This document shows positions 7,693 to 21,500 of a stretch of 64,000 nucleotides of DNA, piece after piece. Source of the DNA: Rhodococcus sp. IEGM 1381. GTDB lineage: Bacteria > Actinomycetota > Actinomycetes > Mycobacteriales > Mycobacteriaceae. Within the stretch, counting starts at the first letter, position 1, and each line of letters begins with the position of its first letter. Both the position numbers and the translations under genes were made by a program. The stretch spans positions 1 to 64,000 of the forward strand of contig NZ_JASHKQ010000012.1 in the NCBI RefSeq assembly GCF_030056795.1, read 5' to 3'. The notes beneath the pieces are model-generated. The model was not told the origin of the DNA and did no database searches. It saw only the letters and a program-made list of their open reading frames with translations.

Positions 7693-8616
7693 ATGGCGAT
7701 TTCAACCCGAGCTGCGCGTATCTTGTGCGCGATCGCAGCAACGTCCGCCATGATTTTCTCGGGGACCTCCATCGCGTCCGCCGCTCCCGACGCTCCCCCG
7801 GTGCCGGTCCCGACCGTCGAGGGAACCAACGACTTCAGCTGTGTTCCCAGCCCAGAGCATCCTCGACCCGTCGTCTTGATACACGGAACCAAGATGGACG
7901 CCACGACATGGGCAATTCTCGCCCCTCAGCTCATCGAGCAAGGCTACTGCGTGTTCGCACCCAGCTACGGTGCAGTGGGCCTGCTGTTCGAGCCGGGCAA
8001 GGTCATCTGGGGCTCCGGCGACATCCCGCAGTCCGCGCGCGAAATCGGCGGGTTCATCGACAAGGTGTTGACGTCGACCGGAGCCTCCCAGGTAGACATC
8101 GTCGGACACTCGCAGGGCGGAACGGTAGCTCGCCAGTACATGAAGTTCGACGGCGGTACAGATCCCACCGACCCAGCGCGCAACAAGGTACACAGCCTCG
8201 TCACCTTGGGCGCGACCAACCACGGAACCACGTTCGGTGGGCTCCAGGAGTTGGCAAGGGTGGTCACGTCACTTGGACTCCCCGGTGACGCCATCACACC
8301 GTTGACCTGGAACATGGCAGGTGCCCAGCAACTGGTGGGCTCGCCGGTGCTGGTCAACCTCAATGCCGGCGGTGACGCGCTACCAGGAGTGGACTACACG
8401 GTGATCGCCACTCGCGACGACACCATCTCGACACCGCCCGATCTGACCTTCCTGCGGACGGGAGACACGGAGTCGGTGCACAACGTCTGGGTTCAGGACG
8501 TCTGCCCCGCTGCTACGACCAGCCACGTCGGCCTCGTGACGGATCCAGCACCGAACTTCATGGTGATCTCCGCACTCGACCCGGAATACGCCTCGACTCA
8601 CACCGCGCCCTGCTGA
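7693..8616 (+). CDS. secreted class 2 lipase/esterase (alpha/beta hydrolase)
   Basis: This encodes a 307-aa exported hydrolase. Residues 1-30 form a signal peptide with an Ala-rich end (cleavage likely after ASA). The mature part has the oxyanion-region VLIHGT (61-66), the nucleophile elbow GHSQGG with Ser140, a probable acid at Asp242/Asp243 and His278 near the C-terminus. Four cysteines (50, 86, 271, 307) could form two disulfides. It matches the lipase class 2 group common in mycolic-acid actinobacteria. An AAAGAGG ribosome-binding site precedes the ATG, and a separate promoter in the 190-bp upstream gap is likely. It may have nothing to do with the peptide; acting on an acylated product or lipid precursor is only a possibility. 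Confidence 0.87.
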   Translation: MAISTRAARILCAIAATSAMIFSGTSIASAAPDAPPVPVPTVEGTNDFSCVPSPEHPRPVVLIHGTKMDATTWAILAPQLIEQGYCVFAPSYGAVGLLFEPGKVIWGSGDIPQSAREIGGFIDKVLTSTGASQVDIVGHSQGGTVARQYMKFDGGTDPTDPARNKVHSLVTLGATNHGTTFGGLQELARVVTSLGLPGDAITPLTWNMAGAQQLVGSPVLVNLNAGGDALPGVDYTVIATRDDTISTPPDLTFLRTGDTESVHNVWVQDVCPAATTSHVGLVTDPAPNFMVISALDPEYASTHTAPC

Positions 8617-8681
8617 CGGTGAGACGGGCGGACCGGAACGTAGCGTTTCATCCGACCGCCAGCTAGAGAAGGATCTTCTTC

Positions 8682-9536
8682 GTGTCCGAGTCCATAGCCG
8701 TCTCGATCGTGGTGCCCGCTCACAATGCCGGGGAATTACTGGCTGTCCAGTTGACCGCGCTGTTGCAGCAGGACTATGACGGACTGTTCGAGGTCGTGGT
8801 GGTCGACAACAATTCGACGGACGGTTCGGTGGACCACCTCGAGAATTCGGATTACGGCCGGCCGGTGCGCATCGTGCGGGCCCACGACGGTGTCGGGCCT
8901 GCCTACGCCCGAAATCGAGGGGCAGATGCCGCTCACGGCGAACTGCTGCTGTTCTGTGACGCCGACGATCGGGTCCACCCCGATTGGGTACGCAAGATGG
9001 TCGATTTCCTGCACGACGGCAAGTACGACATCGTGACATCTGCTGTCGAGGGACGAACCCTCAACCCTTCAGGGCATCGCAAGATCGCCGAGATCGCGTC
9101 TCCGGAAAAGTTTCAATCCCCCAAGTTCTTCGCCCCGATCGTCGTGGGGTGCAGCTTCGGATGCACGGCTGCGGCGTACCGAGCTCTGGGAGGGATCGAC
9201 GAAACCTACCGGGCGAACGAGGAAGTCGAATTCGGGTGGCGTGCGGTCCGGTCCGGTTACCGAGTGGGCTACTTGCCCGAGGCACTCGTCGCATACCGGT
9301 ATCGAGTCGGCTTCCGAGCTGGTTTCCGCCAGGGCATGTCTCGCGGAACCAGCTTCGCGCGACTCGCAGATGCGTTCACCGAAAGTGGGCTGCCCGCCCA
9401 GTCGGCCACTCGCCTCTGCGGTGAACTCCTCGGACTCGCTGTTGCCCGCGCGACGTCCGAGGAGCGCGGCTTGCTGATGGGTATCGCACTCGGCCGCATG
9501 CGCGGCGGGATCACCCACCGCAACCTGCGTCTCTAA
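8682..9536 (+). CDS. family 2 glycosyltransferase
   Basis: This encodes a 284-aa GT-A fold glycosyltransferase of family 2. It shows the nucleotide-sugar-binding opening VSIVVPAHNAG (7-17), the VDNNSTDGS segment (41-49) and the metal-binding DADD at 93-96. No membrane span is seen, so it is cytoplasmic. The start is a GTG with an AAGGA site 8 bases upstream. Its stop (TAA) overlaps the stop of the opposing NRPS-3 gene by 4 bp. Next to a synthetase that incorporates many Ser and Thr residues, O-glycosylation of the peptide is an attractive role, but donor and acceptor are not deducible. Confidence 0.85.
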   Translation: MSESIAVSIVVPAHNAGELLAVQLTALLQQDYDGLFEVVVVDNNSTDGSVDHLENSDYGRPVRIVRAHDGVGPAYARNRGADAAHGELLLFCDADDRVHPDWVRKMVDFLHDGKYDIVTSAVEGRTLNPSGHRKIAEIASPEKFQSPKFFAPIVVGCSFGCTAAAYRALGGIDETYRANEEVEFGWRAVRSGYRVGYLPEALVAYRYRVGFRAGFRQGMSRGTSFARLADAFTESGLPAQSATRLCGELLGLAVARATSEERGLLMGIALGRMRGGITHRNLRL

Positions 9537-12500
9537 TCGATCGTTCGCCTCTCGGCCGCAGCCATCGCCGTGTCGAGTACTTGCCCGACCACCGCCAACG
9601 ACTCCGGTGTGGTCATGTTCGCGTGTGTGGTGTCGACGTCTACATTCTCGATGGTCCCGCTCACAAACGGCGACCACATCAGGGCTGCGTCGGCCGCAGA
9701 CGGGTGATCGTGTGACGCAGAGAAGAACAGCAGATCCCCCTCCAGGGTCGCAGGCGAGTAGCCGTTGATCTTCGTCGCGCTGGACACCGCGTCGTCGTAC
9801 AGGTTCGACACCTGCTGCTCGTCGAACATGTCGAGTTCGGCCAATACGAGATCGACCACCTGCCGGCGCGTGGCAGCACTTCGCACGTTTTCGAACTCCC
9901 CCACCCCACCGATCCCGAGCGCGCGTAGGTTGTCTGCGAACTCCTCGACGAAAACGGTCTCGTCGACGGTCGGAAGACTGTCGAGCATCGCGACCACGCC
10001 GACGTCGTTGCCGGACGCGCGGAGCGCAACGGCGACGGCATGCGCAAGAACGCCTCCGAACGACCAGCCCAACAGATGGATCGGTCCTGTGGGTTGCACG
10101 CGAAGAATCTCGCGCGCGTAGAACTCTGCTTGCTCGTCCATCGTGCGCAGTGATGCCGATGCATCGAGCAACCGAGGAAGTTGCAGGCCGTAGATGGGGC
10201 GGCCCGGTGCCGTGGTCTCGGCCAACGCGGCGTAGTTCCATGCCAGCCCGATCATCGGGTGGATGCAGAACAGCGCCGGACCGTCACCACCGCCCCGAAT
10301 GGGAAGTACCGCCGCCAACGGATCCGCCGCCGTGGTCTCCTCGGACGCCGACGCCTCGTGTATGCGACGCGCCAAGAGTTCGACGGTCGGCTCGGTCAAG
10401 ACCCACTGCACCGACACCGCAGCGCCGCAGCGCGATCGGATGCGTGCCGCGAGCTTGGCGGCGAGGAGCGAATTGCCGCCCAGTTCGAAAAACCTGTCGT
10501 CGAGTCCGATGTCGCCGAGACCCAGCACATCGGCCACCGAGGCAGCCACCTCGGCTTCGAGTTCGGTTGTCGGCGCACGAAACTCGATCCGGCGCAGCTG
10601 CGGGTCGGGCAGAGCTCGACGATCCAGCTTTCCGTTGACCGTGAGCGGCAACGAATCGAGCACCATCACGGCATCGGGAACCATGTACGACGCCAAACGC
10701 CGTGCCACATGCTCCCGCACGAGATCGACATCGAGGGACGCGCCGGCCGCCGCATCGGGTACCACGTAGCCGACCAGCTGCGATCCGAGGTGACCGTCCT
10801 CGCGGACCACGGCGACCGTCTGCTTCACGCCGGGCACCGACGAAAGCGCCGCTTCGATCTCACCGAGCTCGATCCGGAAGCCGCGTAACTGCACCTGCGA
10901 GTCCGCCCGGCCGACGTAGTCGAGGGTGCCCTGCGGCGTCCACTGCGCCAGATCGCCGGTGCGGTACATTCGCGCGCCGACGCCGTGGAACGGGTTCGCG
11001 ACGAAGCGTCCCACCGTCAGTCCTGCACGTCCGAGATACCCGCGCGCGAGCTGCACACCGAACACGTAGACCTCGCCCACCACTCCGACCGGAACCGGAC
11101 GCAGACCCTGATCGAGTACGTAAGTGCCGAGGCCGTCGATCGCCGTCCCGATCGGGTGTCGGACGTTCTCGTCGACACCGCGGACCTCGTGATGTGTCAC
11201 GTGCACCGTGGTCTCGGTGATCCCGTACATATTGCTCAGCAGTGGTGCATCGGTTCCGTGCGCGTCGAACCAGCCGGTGAGCTTGCTCGGGTCGAGAGCC
11301 TCGCCGCCGAACACTATGTGGCGCAGCGCCGTCGGCGACGCCGAGGCGGTCCGCTCGGCGTCGATGAACTGGTAGAACGCCGACGGTGTCTGGCTGAGCA
11401 TCGTCACGCCCTCGCGCGCCACGAGCTCGACGAACTCCTGTGGCGAACGAGACGTGGCATGTTCCACCACCACCAGAGTTCCGCCGTGCAGCAGCGGCCC
11501 CCATATTTCCCACACGGAGAAGTCGAACGCGAACGAGTGAAACATCGTCCAGACGTCGCCCGGTCCGAAATCGAACGTCCGATCGGTGTTGCGGAACAGC
11601 CGCACGACATTCTCGTTCGGCACCGCAACACCTTTGGGAGTACCGGTGGACCCGGAGGTGTAGATGACGTACGCCAGGTCGGCGCCGCTGCGCACCGCGG
11701 CGCGCCGGGCCGTCGTCTGCCGATGCTCTTCGTCGCTCCCGCGGGCGTCCTCGACATCAATCACGGGTACACCGAACTCGGCGTACGCCGACGCGCCGTC
11801 GCTGTCGGTCAGCACACCGACCGGTCGCGCATCCTCGATCATGAACCGCGCCCGGTCGACCGGAAGCGACGTGTCGACGGGCAGGTAGCCGGCACCGGAC
11901 TTCAGCACGGCCAGCAACCCTACGATCAGCTCGATACCGCGGGGAAGTGCTACGGCCACCAAGGTTTCGCGTGTTGCTCCCCGACGTTCGAGAGCGCCGG
12001 CCAGATGCTCGGCGCGCACATCGAGTTCGCGGTAGGTCACGCGCGAATCACCGAACACCACCGCGGTCGCGTCGGGTGCGGCGAGCACCTGCTTCTCGAA
12101 CAGCGAGATCAGCGATTCATCCGAGTTGTCGGAATCAGGCTCTGCTACAGCCTCTTTCGTGACACCGTTCCAGGTCTGCAAGACCTGCGTCCGCTCGTCA
12201 CGGTCGAGAATGTCGATGGACCCGGCCGCGCCGGTGGAGTCGCCTGCAACGGCACCGAGCACCCGGGCGAATCTGGTCGTCATCGACGCCGCTGCTTCTG
12301 CATCGATCAGATCGGTTCGATACTTCAGAGTGAAGGTGATCTCGGCGTCGGCCACGACCACCATGGTCAACGGGTAGTGGGTTGCGTCCTTGGTGTCGAC
12401 CCCCATGACGCTCATGCCGTCGATGGAACTCGCGGCGGACAAACCTGACTTGTCGATCGGGTACGACTCGAACACCACGAGGGTGTCGAACATCGCCCCG

Positions 12501-15500
12501 GTACCCACGGCCTGCTGGATGTCGGTCAGACCGACGTAGTGATGGTCGAGCAACCCCGACTGCTCCCGCTGCGTACGGTGCACCAGATCCTCGATGCTCG
12601 TGGTCGCGTCCTGCGTGAACCGAACCGGGACGGTGTTGATGAACAGACCGACCATCGACTCGATGCCGTCCAACTCCGCTGGACGACCGGACACGGTTGT
12701 TCCGAACACGACATCGTCGCGAGTCAGCAAACGCGAGAGGAGTATTCCCCACGCCACCTGCACGAGGGTGTTCATCGTGACGCCCAGTTCCGACGCGCGC
12801 TCCGACAGCCGAGAAGCATCGGCACCGCTCAGGACGAGCTTCTTCTCGGCTATGCCCTCGGCGCCGGCATCGCCGGTGGCACGCTGCGAGATCAGCGTCG
12901 GGTCGTCGAGTCCAGCGAACGCCCGTCGCCATGCGTCCAGCGAATCGCCGATCGCACGCGTGGACAACCACGCGAGGAAATTGCGGTACGGGCGCACTCG
13001 CGGCAGAACGCTCGTCTCGCCGCGAGTCGCATACAGAATCAACAGATCCTTCATCAGGATCGGCATCGACCATCCGTCGAGCAGGATGTGATGGCTGGTC
13101 ACGCCGAGTGTCCAGCGATCGACGGACGTGCGCACCAGCAGGAAACGGATCAGCGGTGGCGTGGTCATGTCGAATCCGAGCGCTTGCTCGCTTCTCAACA
13201 GCTCTTCCGCGGATGTCGAATCACTGTCGGCAACAGTGAGATCGACGGTTCGCCACGGCACGCGAACCGAATCGACGACGACCTGAACAGCAGTGCCGGT
13301 CTCGTCGCGCAGGAATGCGGTACGCAGGTTCGAATAGCGTTCGAGAATCCGATCCGCTGCGGTGTGCAGCCTGTCGGCATCGACGTCGCCACCGAGGTGC
13401 AGCTGTATCTGCGTGGTGTACACGTCGGTGGTTGCCTCGGAGATCGACGCGTGGAACAGCAGACCGTTCTGCAACGGCGACAGTGGCCAGATGTCACCGA
13501 CCGCCGGCAGCTCCGACTCGATCCGCTCGATGTCGCGTTGGGAGAGGTGCACGAGCGGCAGGTCCGACGGCGTCAGACCTCCGGCGCCGTCGCGACCCCC
13601 GTGCTCGACGATCGACGTCAGCGCATCTCGCCAGTGCTCGGCCAACGCTTGCACGTCGGGCTCGGACAGCAAGGTCGTCGGAAAGCCGAAGTCCGCGGTG
13701 AGGCGTCCCCCCACCACGACTGCGTTGATGTCGATGGGTGCCATCGCGGGCGCATCCGCGTCCGGGGTCCCGGTGAGATCGCCGAGGTCGCCGGCCGGAA
13801 TCCACCCGACTGCCCCCATCCCCTCGGGTATGTCGGCGGCCGAGACCCTGCCGAGGTAGTTGAAGCTGATCTGCGCGTGCGCCGCCGAGGGCGGGGCGAA
13901 CGCCGGGTCGCCCATGTATCGCAGCAAGCCGTAGCCCAGTCCCTTGTCCGGAATCGATCGCAGCTGCTCCTTGACCGACTTGAGCACGGTGCCGGCCGCG
14001 GATCCGCCGGAGAAAGCGTCGCCGATGTCGATGGCGTCGAGTTCGAGCCGAACGGGGTAGATGCCGGTGAACCAGCCGACGGTTCGAGACAGGTCGGCCC
14101 CTGGTGCCAGGGACTCCTCACGTCCGTGGCCCTCGAGTCGGATCAGGACCGACGAGGACTGCTCGCCCCGCTCACCACGCCATCGGGCTACCGCCAGCGA
14201 GAGCGCGGCGAGGAGAACATCGTCGACGCCGGCGTTGAAGGCAGTCGGTATCGCCGCCGTCACGGCATCGGTCGTGGCCTCGTCCACCTCGATGTGTACC
14301 TTGCGCACCGTCGATGCCAAGTCGACTGCCGGGTCGAAGTCGCGCGGGCCCACCGGCAACTCGACGTTGTCGACAACTGAAGTCCAGTAGGGCAATTCGG
14401 CTCTACGGACGTCGGAAGCTGCGTTGTCGGCGAGTGCATGTGCCCACCGCCGGAACGAGGTACCGGTCGCGTCGAGTGTCGGGACCGCACCGCCCGACAC
14501 CTGCAGCCAGGCGGAGATCAGATCGGGAACGATGATGCGCCAGGAGACGCCGTCGACGACGAGGTGGTGCGCGGCGACGATGAGCCGGCCCGTGTCGTCG
14601 GTTCGTTCTCCCGACGGTGAGGTCGGATCGAGCCACGCGAACTCGACGACTCGTCCGGCCGCCGGATCCAGACGACCGAGCGCGCCCTCAAGTGCTGTCG
14701 CGGCGAGCGCCCGACGATCCTCGTCACCGAGGGCCGGGTCCATGGCCGTGCGAGTGACGGCCGCTCCGACGTCGACACTGCCGTGCTCGCGCGTGCGCAG
14801 CTCCCATGCGCCGTCGACGCCCCGCTGCAGTACCGCCCGCAGCATGTCGTGGCGATCGACCACGGCGGTGAGGGTGGCGACGATCTGACTCTCGGTGATG
14901 CCGGAGGGAAGCTCGAGAGCAAGGTTCTGGGTGAACCGATCGAAGCCACCGGCGCGCTCGACCATGAAGCCGACGGCCGGGGTCAGCGGAATCGTCCCCA
15001 CTCCCCCGCCTGGCAGTTCCTCGAGCACCTCGGCGGCACCGGATTCCACTATCTCAGCAAGTGCGGCAACGGTTCTGAGCTCGAACACGTCCCGCGGTCC
15101 GAAGTTCAGGCCGCGGGCCCGGGCGCGAGAGACCAGCTGGATGGATACGATGCTGTCGCCGCCGAGGGCGAAGAACGAGTCGTCCACGCCCACGGTGTCG
15201 ACACCGAGTACTTCCGCGAACACCTCACTCAGGGCGCGCTCGGTGTCGGTGGACGGTTCGCGACCTGCACTGGTCTCGAACACCGGCTCCGGCAACGCGT
15301 TTCGATCGAGCTTGCCCACCGGCGTCAGCGGGACTTCGTCCACCACGATCACCGCGGAGGGCACCATGTGCGCGGGAAGGGATTTCCCGACGTGGTCGCG
15401 AACATCGGCGGCGTCGACGTGAGCTCCCGGCTGCAGTCGGACGTACGACACGAGTGCGGTGCCGCCGGAGGGAAGCGTCCGCCCCAGGGTGGCAACGAAA

Positions 15501-18500
15501 TCCACGCCCGGGTAGGCCGCAACGACGGAGTCGATCTCACCGAGCTCGATACGGAATCCGCGAATCTTGACCTGGAAGTCCGAGCGGCCCACGTATTCGA
15601 TCACGTTGCTGCCGTTGTTCTTTCGCCAGCGTACGACGTCGCCCGTGCGATACATCCGGTCCACCGCGTCACCGAACGGATTCGCGACGAAGCGCTCGGC
15701 CGTCAGTCCGTGCCGCCGGAGATATCCCCGCGATAGCTGAACACCGGCGAGGTAGAGCTCGCCGGTGACGCCGAGCGGCACCGGACGCAGGCGCGAATCC
15801 AGGACGTACGACGCCATTCCCCGGATCGGTCCGCCGATCGACAACAGGTCGTTCGACGTCAGGGCATCGCTGATGTTCGTCATGATGGTGGTCTCGGTGG
15901 GGCCGTAACCGTTGAAGAACCGAACCCGAGCAGACCAGCGCTGCACCAACTCCGGCGTGCACTGCTCACCGCCGGCGATCACGACGTCGAGACTGGTCAC
16001 CGCGTCGGGATCGATCGAGGCGAGCACCGTCGGTGTCAGGAACGTGTGCGTCACCGACTCTCGCGTGATCAGCGCCTCCAGCTCGCCGCCGCCGTACGTG
16101 CGCGGTGGCGCGATCACCAGGGTGGACGCGGAGGCGACCGCGAGAAGCAACTCGAGAACGGAGGCGTCGAAACTGGGCGACGCGAAGTGCAGCGCACGCG
16201 AGTACTCGGTGAGTTCGTACCTCTCGCTCTGCTCGGCCGCAAAGTTGGCCAGCCCGCGATGTGTGACCACCACACCCTTGGGCTTTCCGGTGGAGCCGGA
16301 GGTGTAGATGACGTATGCGGCGTCGCCGGTCTGCGCACGGCGAATCGAATCAGGCTGCACTACTGGGGTGTTCGGCTGTACGAGTGTATCGACGACAATC
16401 CAGTCCACGTCGGTCGGCAGCGAGTCGACGACATCCGATGTCGTCAGACCGACCTGTACGCCGGAGTCGCTGAGCATGAAGCGAACACGATCGTCCGGAT
16501 AATCGGGATCTACGGGTACAAAGGCTGCGCCGGATGCAGTCACCGCCCACACTGCGGTCACCGACTCGATGCTGCGGCGCGTGGCCACGGCCACCATGGT
16601 GCCCGGTCCGACACCGCGATCTATCAGGGTTTCGGCGATCGCTGCGGACGTCTCGTCGAGCTCACGATAAGTCACCCGGTCGGCGCCCTGCGCCATTGCG
16701 ACTCCGTCCGGGTTCGAAGCGACTGCGTCGGACATCAGATCCGCGAGAGTGCGCGCGGGCACGGTTCCCACCGGTCCGCGGAGCAGATCCTGCACCTCGC
16801 CCGGTGCCGACAACTCGATGTCGCCCACCACCGTCTCGGGATCGGCCGCTACCGCGGCGAGCACCCGCACGAGGCGTGCCGAGATCTCCTCGACGGTGTC
16901 TGCATCGAACAGGTCGGTGGCGTAGGTGATCACGCCTGCCATGCCGTCGGGGCTGCCGTCGGACCGGGCTTGCTCGGACAACGTGAACTGCATGTCGAAC
17001 TTTGCGCTCGTGTCCTCGATGTCGACACCGGCGATCGTCAGATCGGGCAGCGTCAGAGAGCTCGTGGCCGGGTTCTGGAACGAAAGCGCGATCTGGAACA
17101 GCGGGTGCCTGGACTGCGACCGCTCCGGGTTGAGCTTTTCCACCAGCCGCTCGAACGGGACGTCGGCGTGGGCGAACGCATCGAGGTCCGAGTGCCGCAC
17201 CGTGTTCAGAACGGTGTGGAACGAACTGCTCGGCTGCACCTCGGTGCGCAGTACGAGGGTGTTGACGAACATGCCGACGAGGTCGTCGAGAGCGGCGTCG
17301 CCGCGTCCCGCGATCGGCGTGCCGATCACCACGTCGTCGGTCGCCGCCAATCGCGCGATCAGCACGGCCAGCGCAGCGTGGACCACCATGAACAGTGTCG
17401 AGCCGTTCTCGCGTGCGATTCGGCCCAGGGCATCGTGCAGCGAGGCGTCGATCTCGAATCGAGCCGCCGCTCCCCTGTTGCTGGTCACCGGCGGACGCGG
17501 TCGGTCGGTGGGTAGATCCACTCGGTCGGGAATTCCGGCAAGCGTGCGAGCCCAGAAGTCGAGCTGCTTCGAGAGCACCGACTCCGGGTCGGACTCCTCA
17601 CCCAGTACTCGGCGCTGCCACAGGGTGTAGTCCGCGTACTGCACGGCCAGACTCGACCAGGCCGGGGCGGATCCCGCTGTGCGGGCCGAGTAGGCCACCG
17701 CGAGGTCGCGCGCGAGCGGACCCATCGAGAACGCGTCACCGCTGATGTGGTGTACCACCACGGCCAGCACGTACTCGCGGTCACTGAGCCGGTACAGCCA
17801 GGCTCGCAGCGGTACCTGGATCGTCACATCGAACGGCATGCCGACTGCATCGGTCAGAACAGCGACGAGTTCGTCGGGCCGAACCGCAATGGGCGTGATG
17901 TCAGGCACCTCGATACCCTCGGTCACCACCGATTGCCGGGCACGTCCATCGGTTTCGGGATACAGCGTCCGCAGCGACTCGTGCCGATGCACGATGTCCG
18001 ATACGGCACCCTGCAGCGCGGCCACGTCCAGGTCACCGGTCAGCGAGATCGCCAACGGCAGGTTGTCGACCGCCGAGGCAGTGTCGAACTGGTTGAGGAA
18101 CCACATCCGCTGCTGGGCGTAGGACAGCGGGATCTCCGACGGACGCTCGACGGGCTCGAGTGCAGGCACAGCTCGCTCGGTGGACAGCGCAGATACGGCG
18201 GCAGCGAACGCGGCGACGGTCGAGGCCTCGAACAGCACGCGCACGGGAACGCGCCATCCTGCGGCGGCTCCCACCCGTGCGACCAATCGGGTTGCGATGA
18301 GGGAGTTTCCGCCCAGATCGAAGAAGTCGTCGTCGAGTCCGACGCGGTCCACGCCCAGAACGTCACCGAAGGCTGCGGCGACGATCTCTTCCACCGGTGT
18401 CGACGGTGCGCGGTACTGCCGACTGTCGATCGATGGGGACGGCAATGCGCGACGGTCCAGCTTGCCGCTCGAGTTCAACGGCAACGCACTCAGGACGACG

Positions 18501-21500
18501 ACGGCACCCGGAAGCATGTACGCGGGCAACAGATTCTTGACGAACTCGGTGAGCGATGCACGATCGGGTGCGGCGCCGACCGTCGGCACCACATAGGCCA
18601 CGAGCTGATCACCGGTGGCCGTCGGCACCACCAGCACGACGGCCTGGTTGACGTCCGGTGAGGTGAGCAACGCGGATTCGATATCACCGAGTTCGATGCG
18701 CTGGCCGCGGAACTTGACCTGGAAATCGGTACGGCCTATGTAGTCGAGCACGCCGTCCGGTCGACGGCGAACCAGATCGCCGGTGCGGTACATCCGCGTT
18801 CCGGAACCATCCACGGCAGCGACGAAACGGTCCGAGGTCAGATCCGGGCGCGCGACGTAGCCACGGGCGAGCTGGTCGCCCACGAGATACAGCTCGCCCT
18901 GGACTCCTGCAGGCACAGCGTGAAGACGCCGATCGAGTACTACTGCACCGACGTTCCATTCTGCGACGCCGATCGGTACCGAGCCACGCGAATCCGGCTC
19001 TGCGCGATGATGAGTCACCGATACTGCGGCCTCGGTCGGCCCGTAGAGATTGTGGACGCGGGCACTGCTGACGCGTGCGAAATCGGTGACGGTCTCCGGT
19101 GGCAACGCTTCGCCGATGACGAAGATGTCACGCAGCGTGGCACATTCGTCGGCGCGCGCGTGGGCGGCGAACACGGTGAGCATCGAGGGAACGAAATCCG
19201 TCAGCGTCACCCCGTGCCGGGCGATCGAGGCCGAGATGTACTCCGGATCGCGGTGTCCGTCCGGCGTCGCGAGAACGACGCGTCCTCCGGTTCGCAGTGG
19301 AAGGAAGAAGCCCCACACGGAGACGTCGAAGGTGGTCGCCGTCTTCTGGAAATAGACGTCGGTGTCCGTCATGTCGTACTGCGCCGACATCCACGCCAAC
19401 TGATTTTCGACCGCGCGATGGGAGACCGCGACGCCCTTGGGGTCTCCGGTCGAACCGGAGGTGAAGATGACATAGGCGGGACTGGACGTGTTCAGAGCGC
19501 GTAACTCGTTCGCGCGCAGTGGAGTTCCGTCGATCGCCGGATCGAGGGTGTCGACCGCGATGGACTCCGGTGCAGTGTCGTCGTTACTGGATTCGTCGGA
19601 TCCGACGGCGGTGGCGGTGGTCAGGAGACACAGCGGCGCAGCCGTGCCGAGAATGTGGGATCTGCGCTCGGTCGGTAGGTCGGGGTCGATAGGCACGTAT
19701 GCGCCGCCTGCGCGGACCACGGCGTAGATTGCCACCAGCAGGTCGATCGAGCGCCGGATGGACACTGCGACGAGCACCTCGGGGCCGACGCCTCGCGAGA
19801 TCAGGTGCCGCGCCAGTGCGTTGACCTTGTGGTCGAAGTCCGCGTACGTCAGCGTCACGTCCTCGAATGTCACCGCCGGTGAATCGGGTGTGGCCGATAC
19901 CTGCCGGACGTAGGCCTCCAGAATCGGCCGATCCGGCACCGCCACTGCTTCGACGGCAGAGTGTTCGGTGGACCGTACCCGCTCGGCAGCGTCGAGCAGA
20001 TCCACATCGCCGACCGCAAGCCCAGGCGATTCGGTGAGTCGAGCGAGCAGCCTGACGAAGCGGTCGGCGATGTCGCGTACCGTCTCCTCGTCGAACAGAT
20101 CCGCCGCGTAGGTGAACGTTCCTGCGAGCGCGTGCTTCTCGGTTCCGACAGCGCGGTCCTCCAGGACCAGTTGCAGATCGAACTTCGCGACCACCTCGCC
20201 GAGGTCGAGCGCAGCGACCGTCAGATCCGGCAGCTCGAGCGTGCCTGTCGCCTGGTTCTGGAAGAACAGAGCGACCTGGAACAACGGGTGCCGGTCACCG
20301 GAGCGGATGGGGTCGAGCACCTCGACCAGACGCTCGAACGGAAGATCGGCGTGCGCAAACGCCTGCAGATCGGCTTCGCGAACCTGGGCGAGCAAGTCCG
20401 AGAACGTATGGGACGGATCGACCGAAGTGCGCAGCACGAGCGTGTTGACGAACATCCCGATCACGTCGTCGAGGGCCTCTTCACCGCGACCGGCGATCGG
20501 CGATCCGACCACCACGTCAGTGGAATCGGACAGCCGAGCGAGCAGCACCGCGAATGCGGCATGCACCACCATGAACGGTGTCGCCCCGTTCTCGCGGGCG
20601 AGACGCTCGATTGCGGTCGTCGACGACGCGTCGATGTCGAAGCCGAGTACCCGACCTACGCCCGACGGATCCAGTGGGCGGCTGCGGTCCGTCGGCAGAT
20701 CGAGCTGATCGGGCAACTCGTCGAGAGCGGACTTCCAGAACGAAATTTGCCGATGCGCAACGGAATCGGGGTCGTCGTCGGACCCCAGTACCTCGTGCTG
20801 CCACAGCGTGTAGTCGGCGTACTGGACCGCCATGGGTTCCCAGCCGGGTGCGTCACCGGCGCTGCGAGCGACGTACGCGGTCATGATGTCTCGCACCAGC
20901 GGAGCGACCGAGGAGCCGTCGGCGGTGATGTGGTGAGCCACCAACACGAAGACGTAGTGGTCGGCACTCAATTCCAGAAGGTGCAACCGCACCGGGACCC
21001 GCTGTGTCACATCGAAACCTGCGAAGGCCAGCTCCCGGACCCGACGCGCGACGTCGTCGGCCTCGACCGGTTCGACCTCGAGCGTGATTCCGCTCGCGGG
21101 TGCGTCCCGCACCACCTGGTATCCGGTCCCGTCGACCTCGGGGTAGTACGTGCGCAGAGATTCGTGACGTTCGACGACATCGGTGATCGCAGAGGACAGT
21201 GCCTGCACGTCGAGAGTTCCGCGCAAATCGATGGCGGCCGGGATGTTGTTCGCTCCCGACGTCGTGTCGAACCGGTTGAGGAACCACATCCGCCGTTGAG
21301 CCAACGACAGTGGGATCCGCTCTGGCCGCTCGCGCTTCGCCAACACCGGCTGCGGTCCGCTCGCGGAGTTGTCGCCATCGGGCGAGGCATTCTCCAGGTG
21401 GGCGGCCAGGGCCTGCACCGTCGAGAACTCGAAGACGGTGCGCGCCGGCACTCGGGTTCCGGTCGCGGTACCCAGACGCGCAGCCAATTGCGTTGCGATC

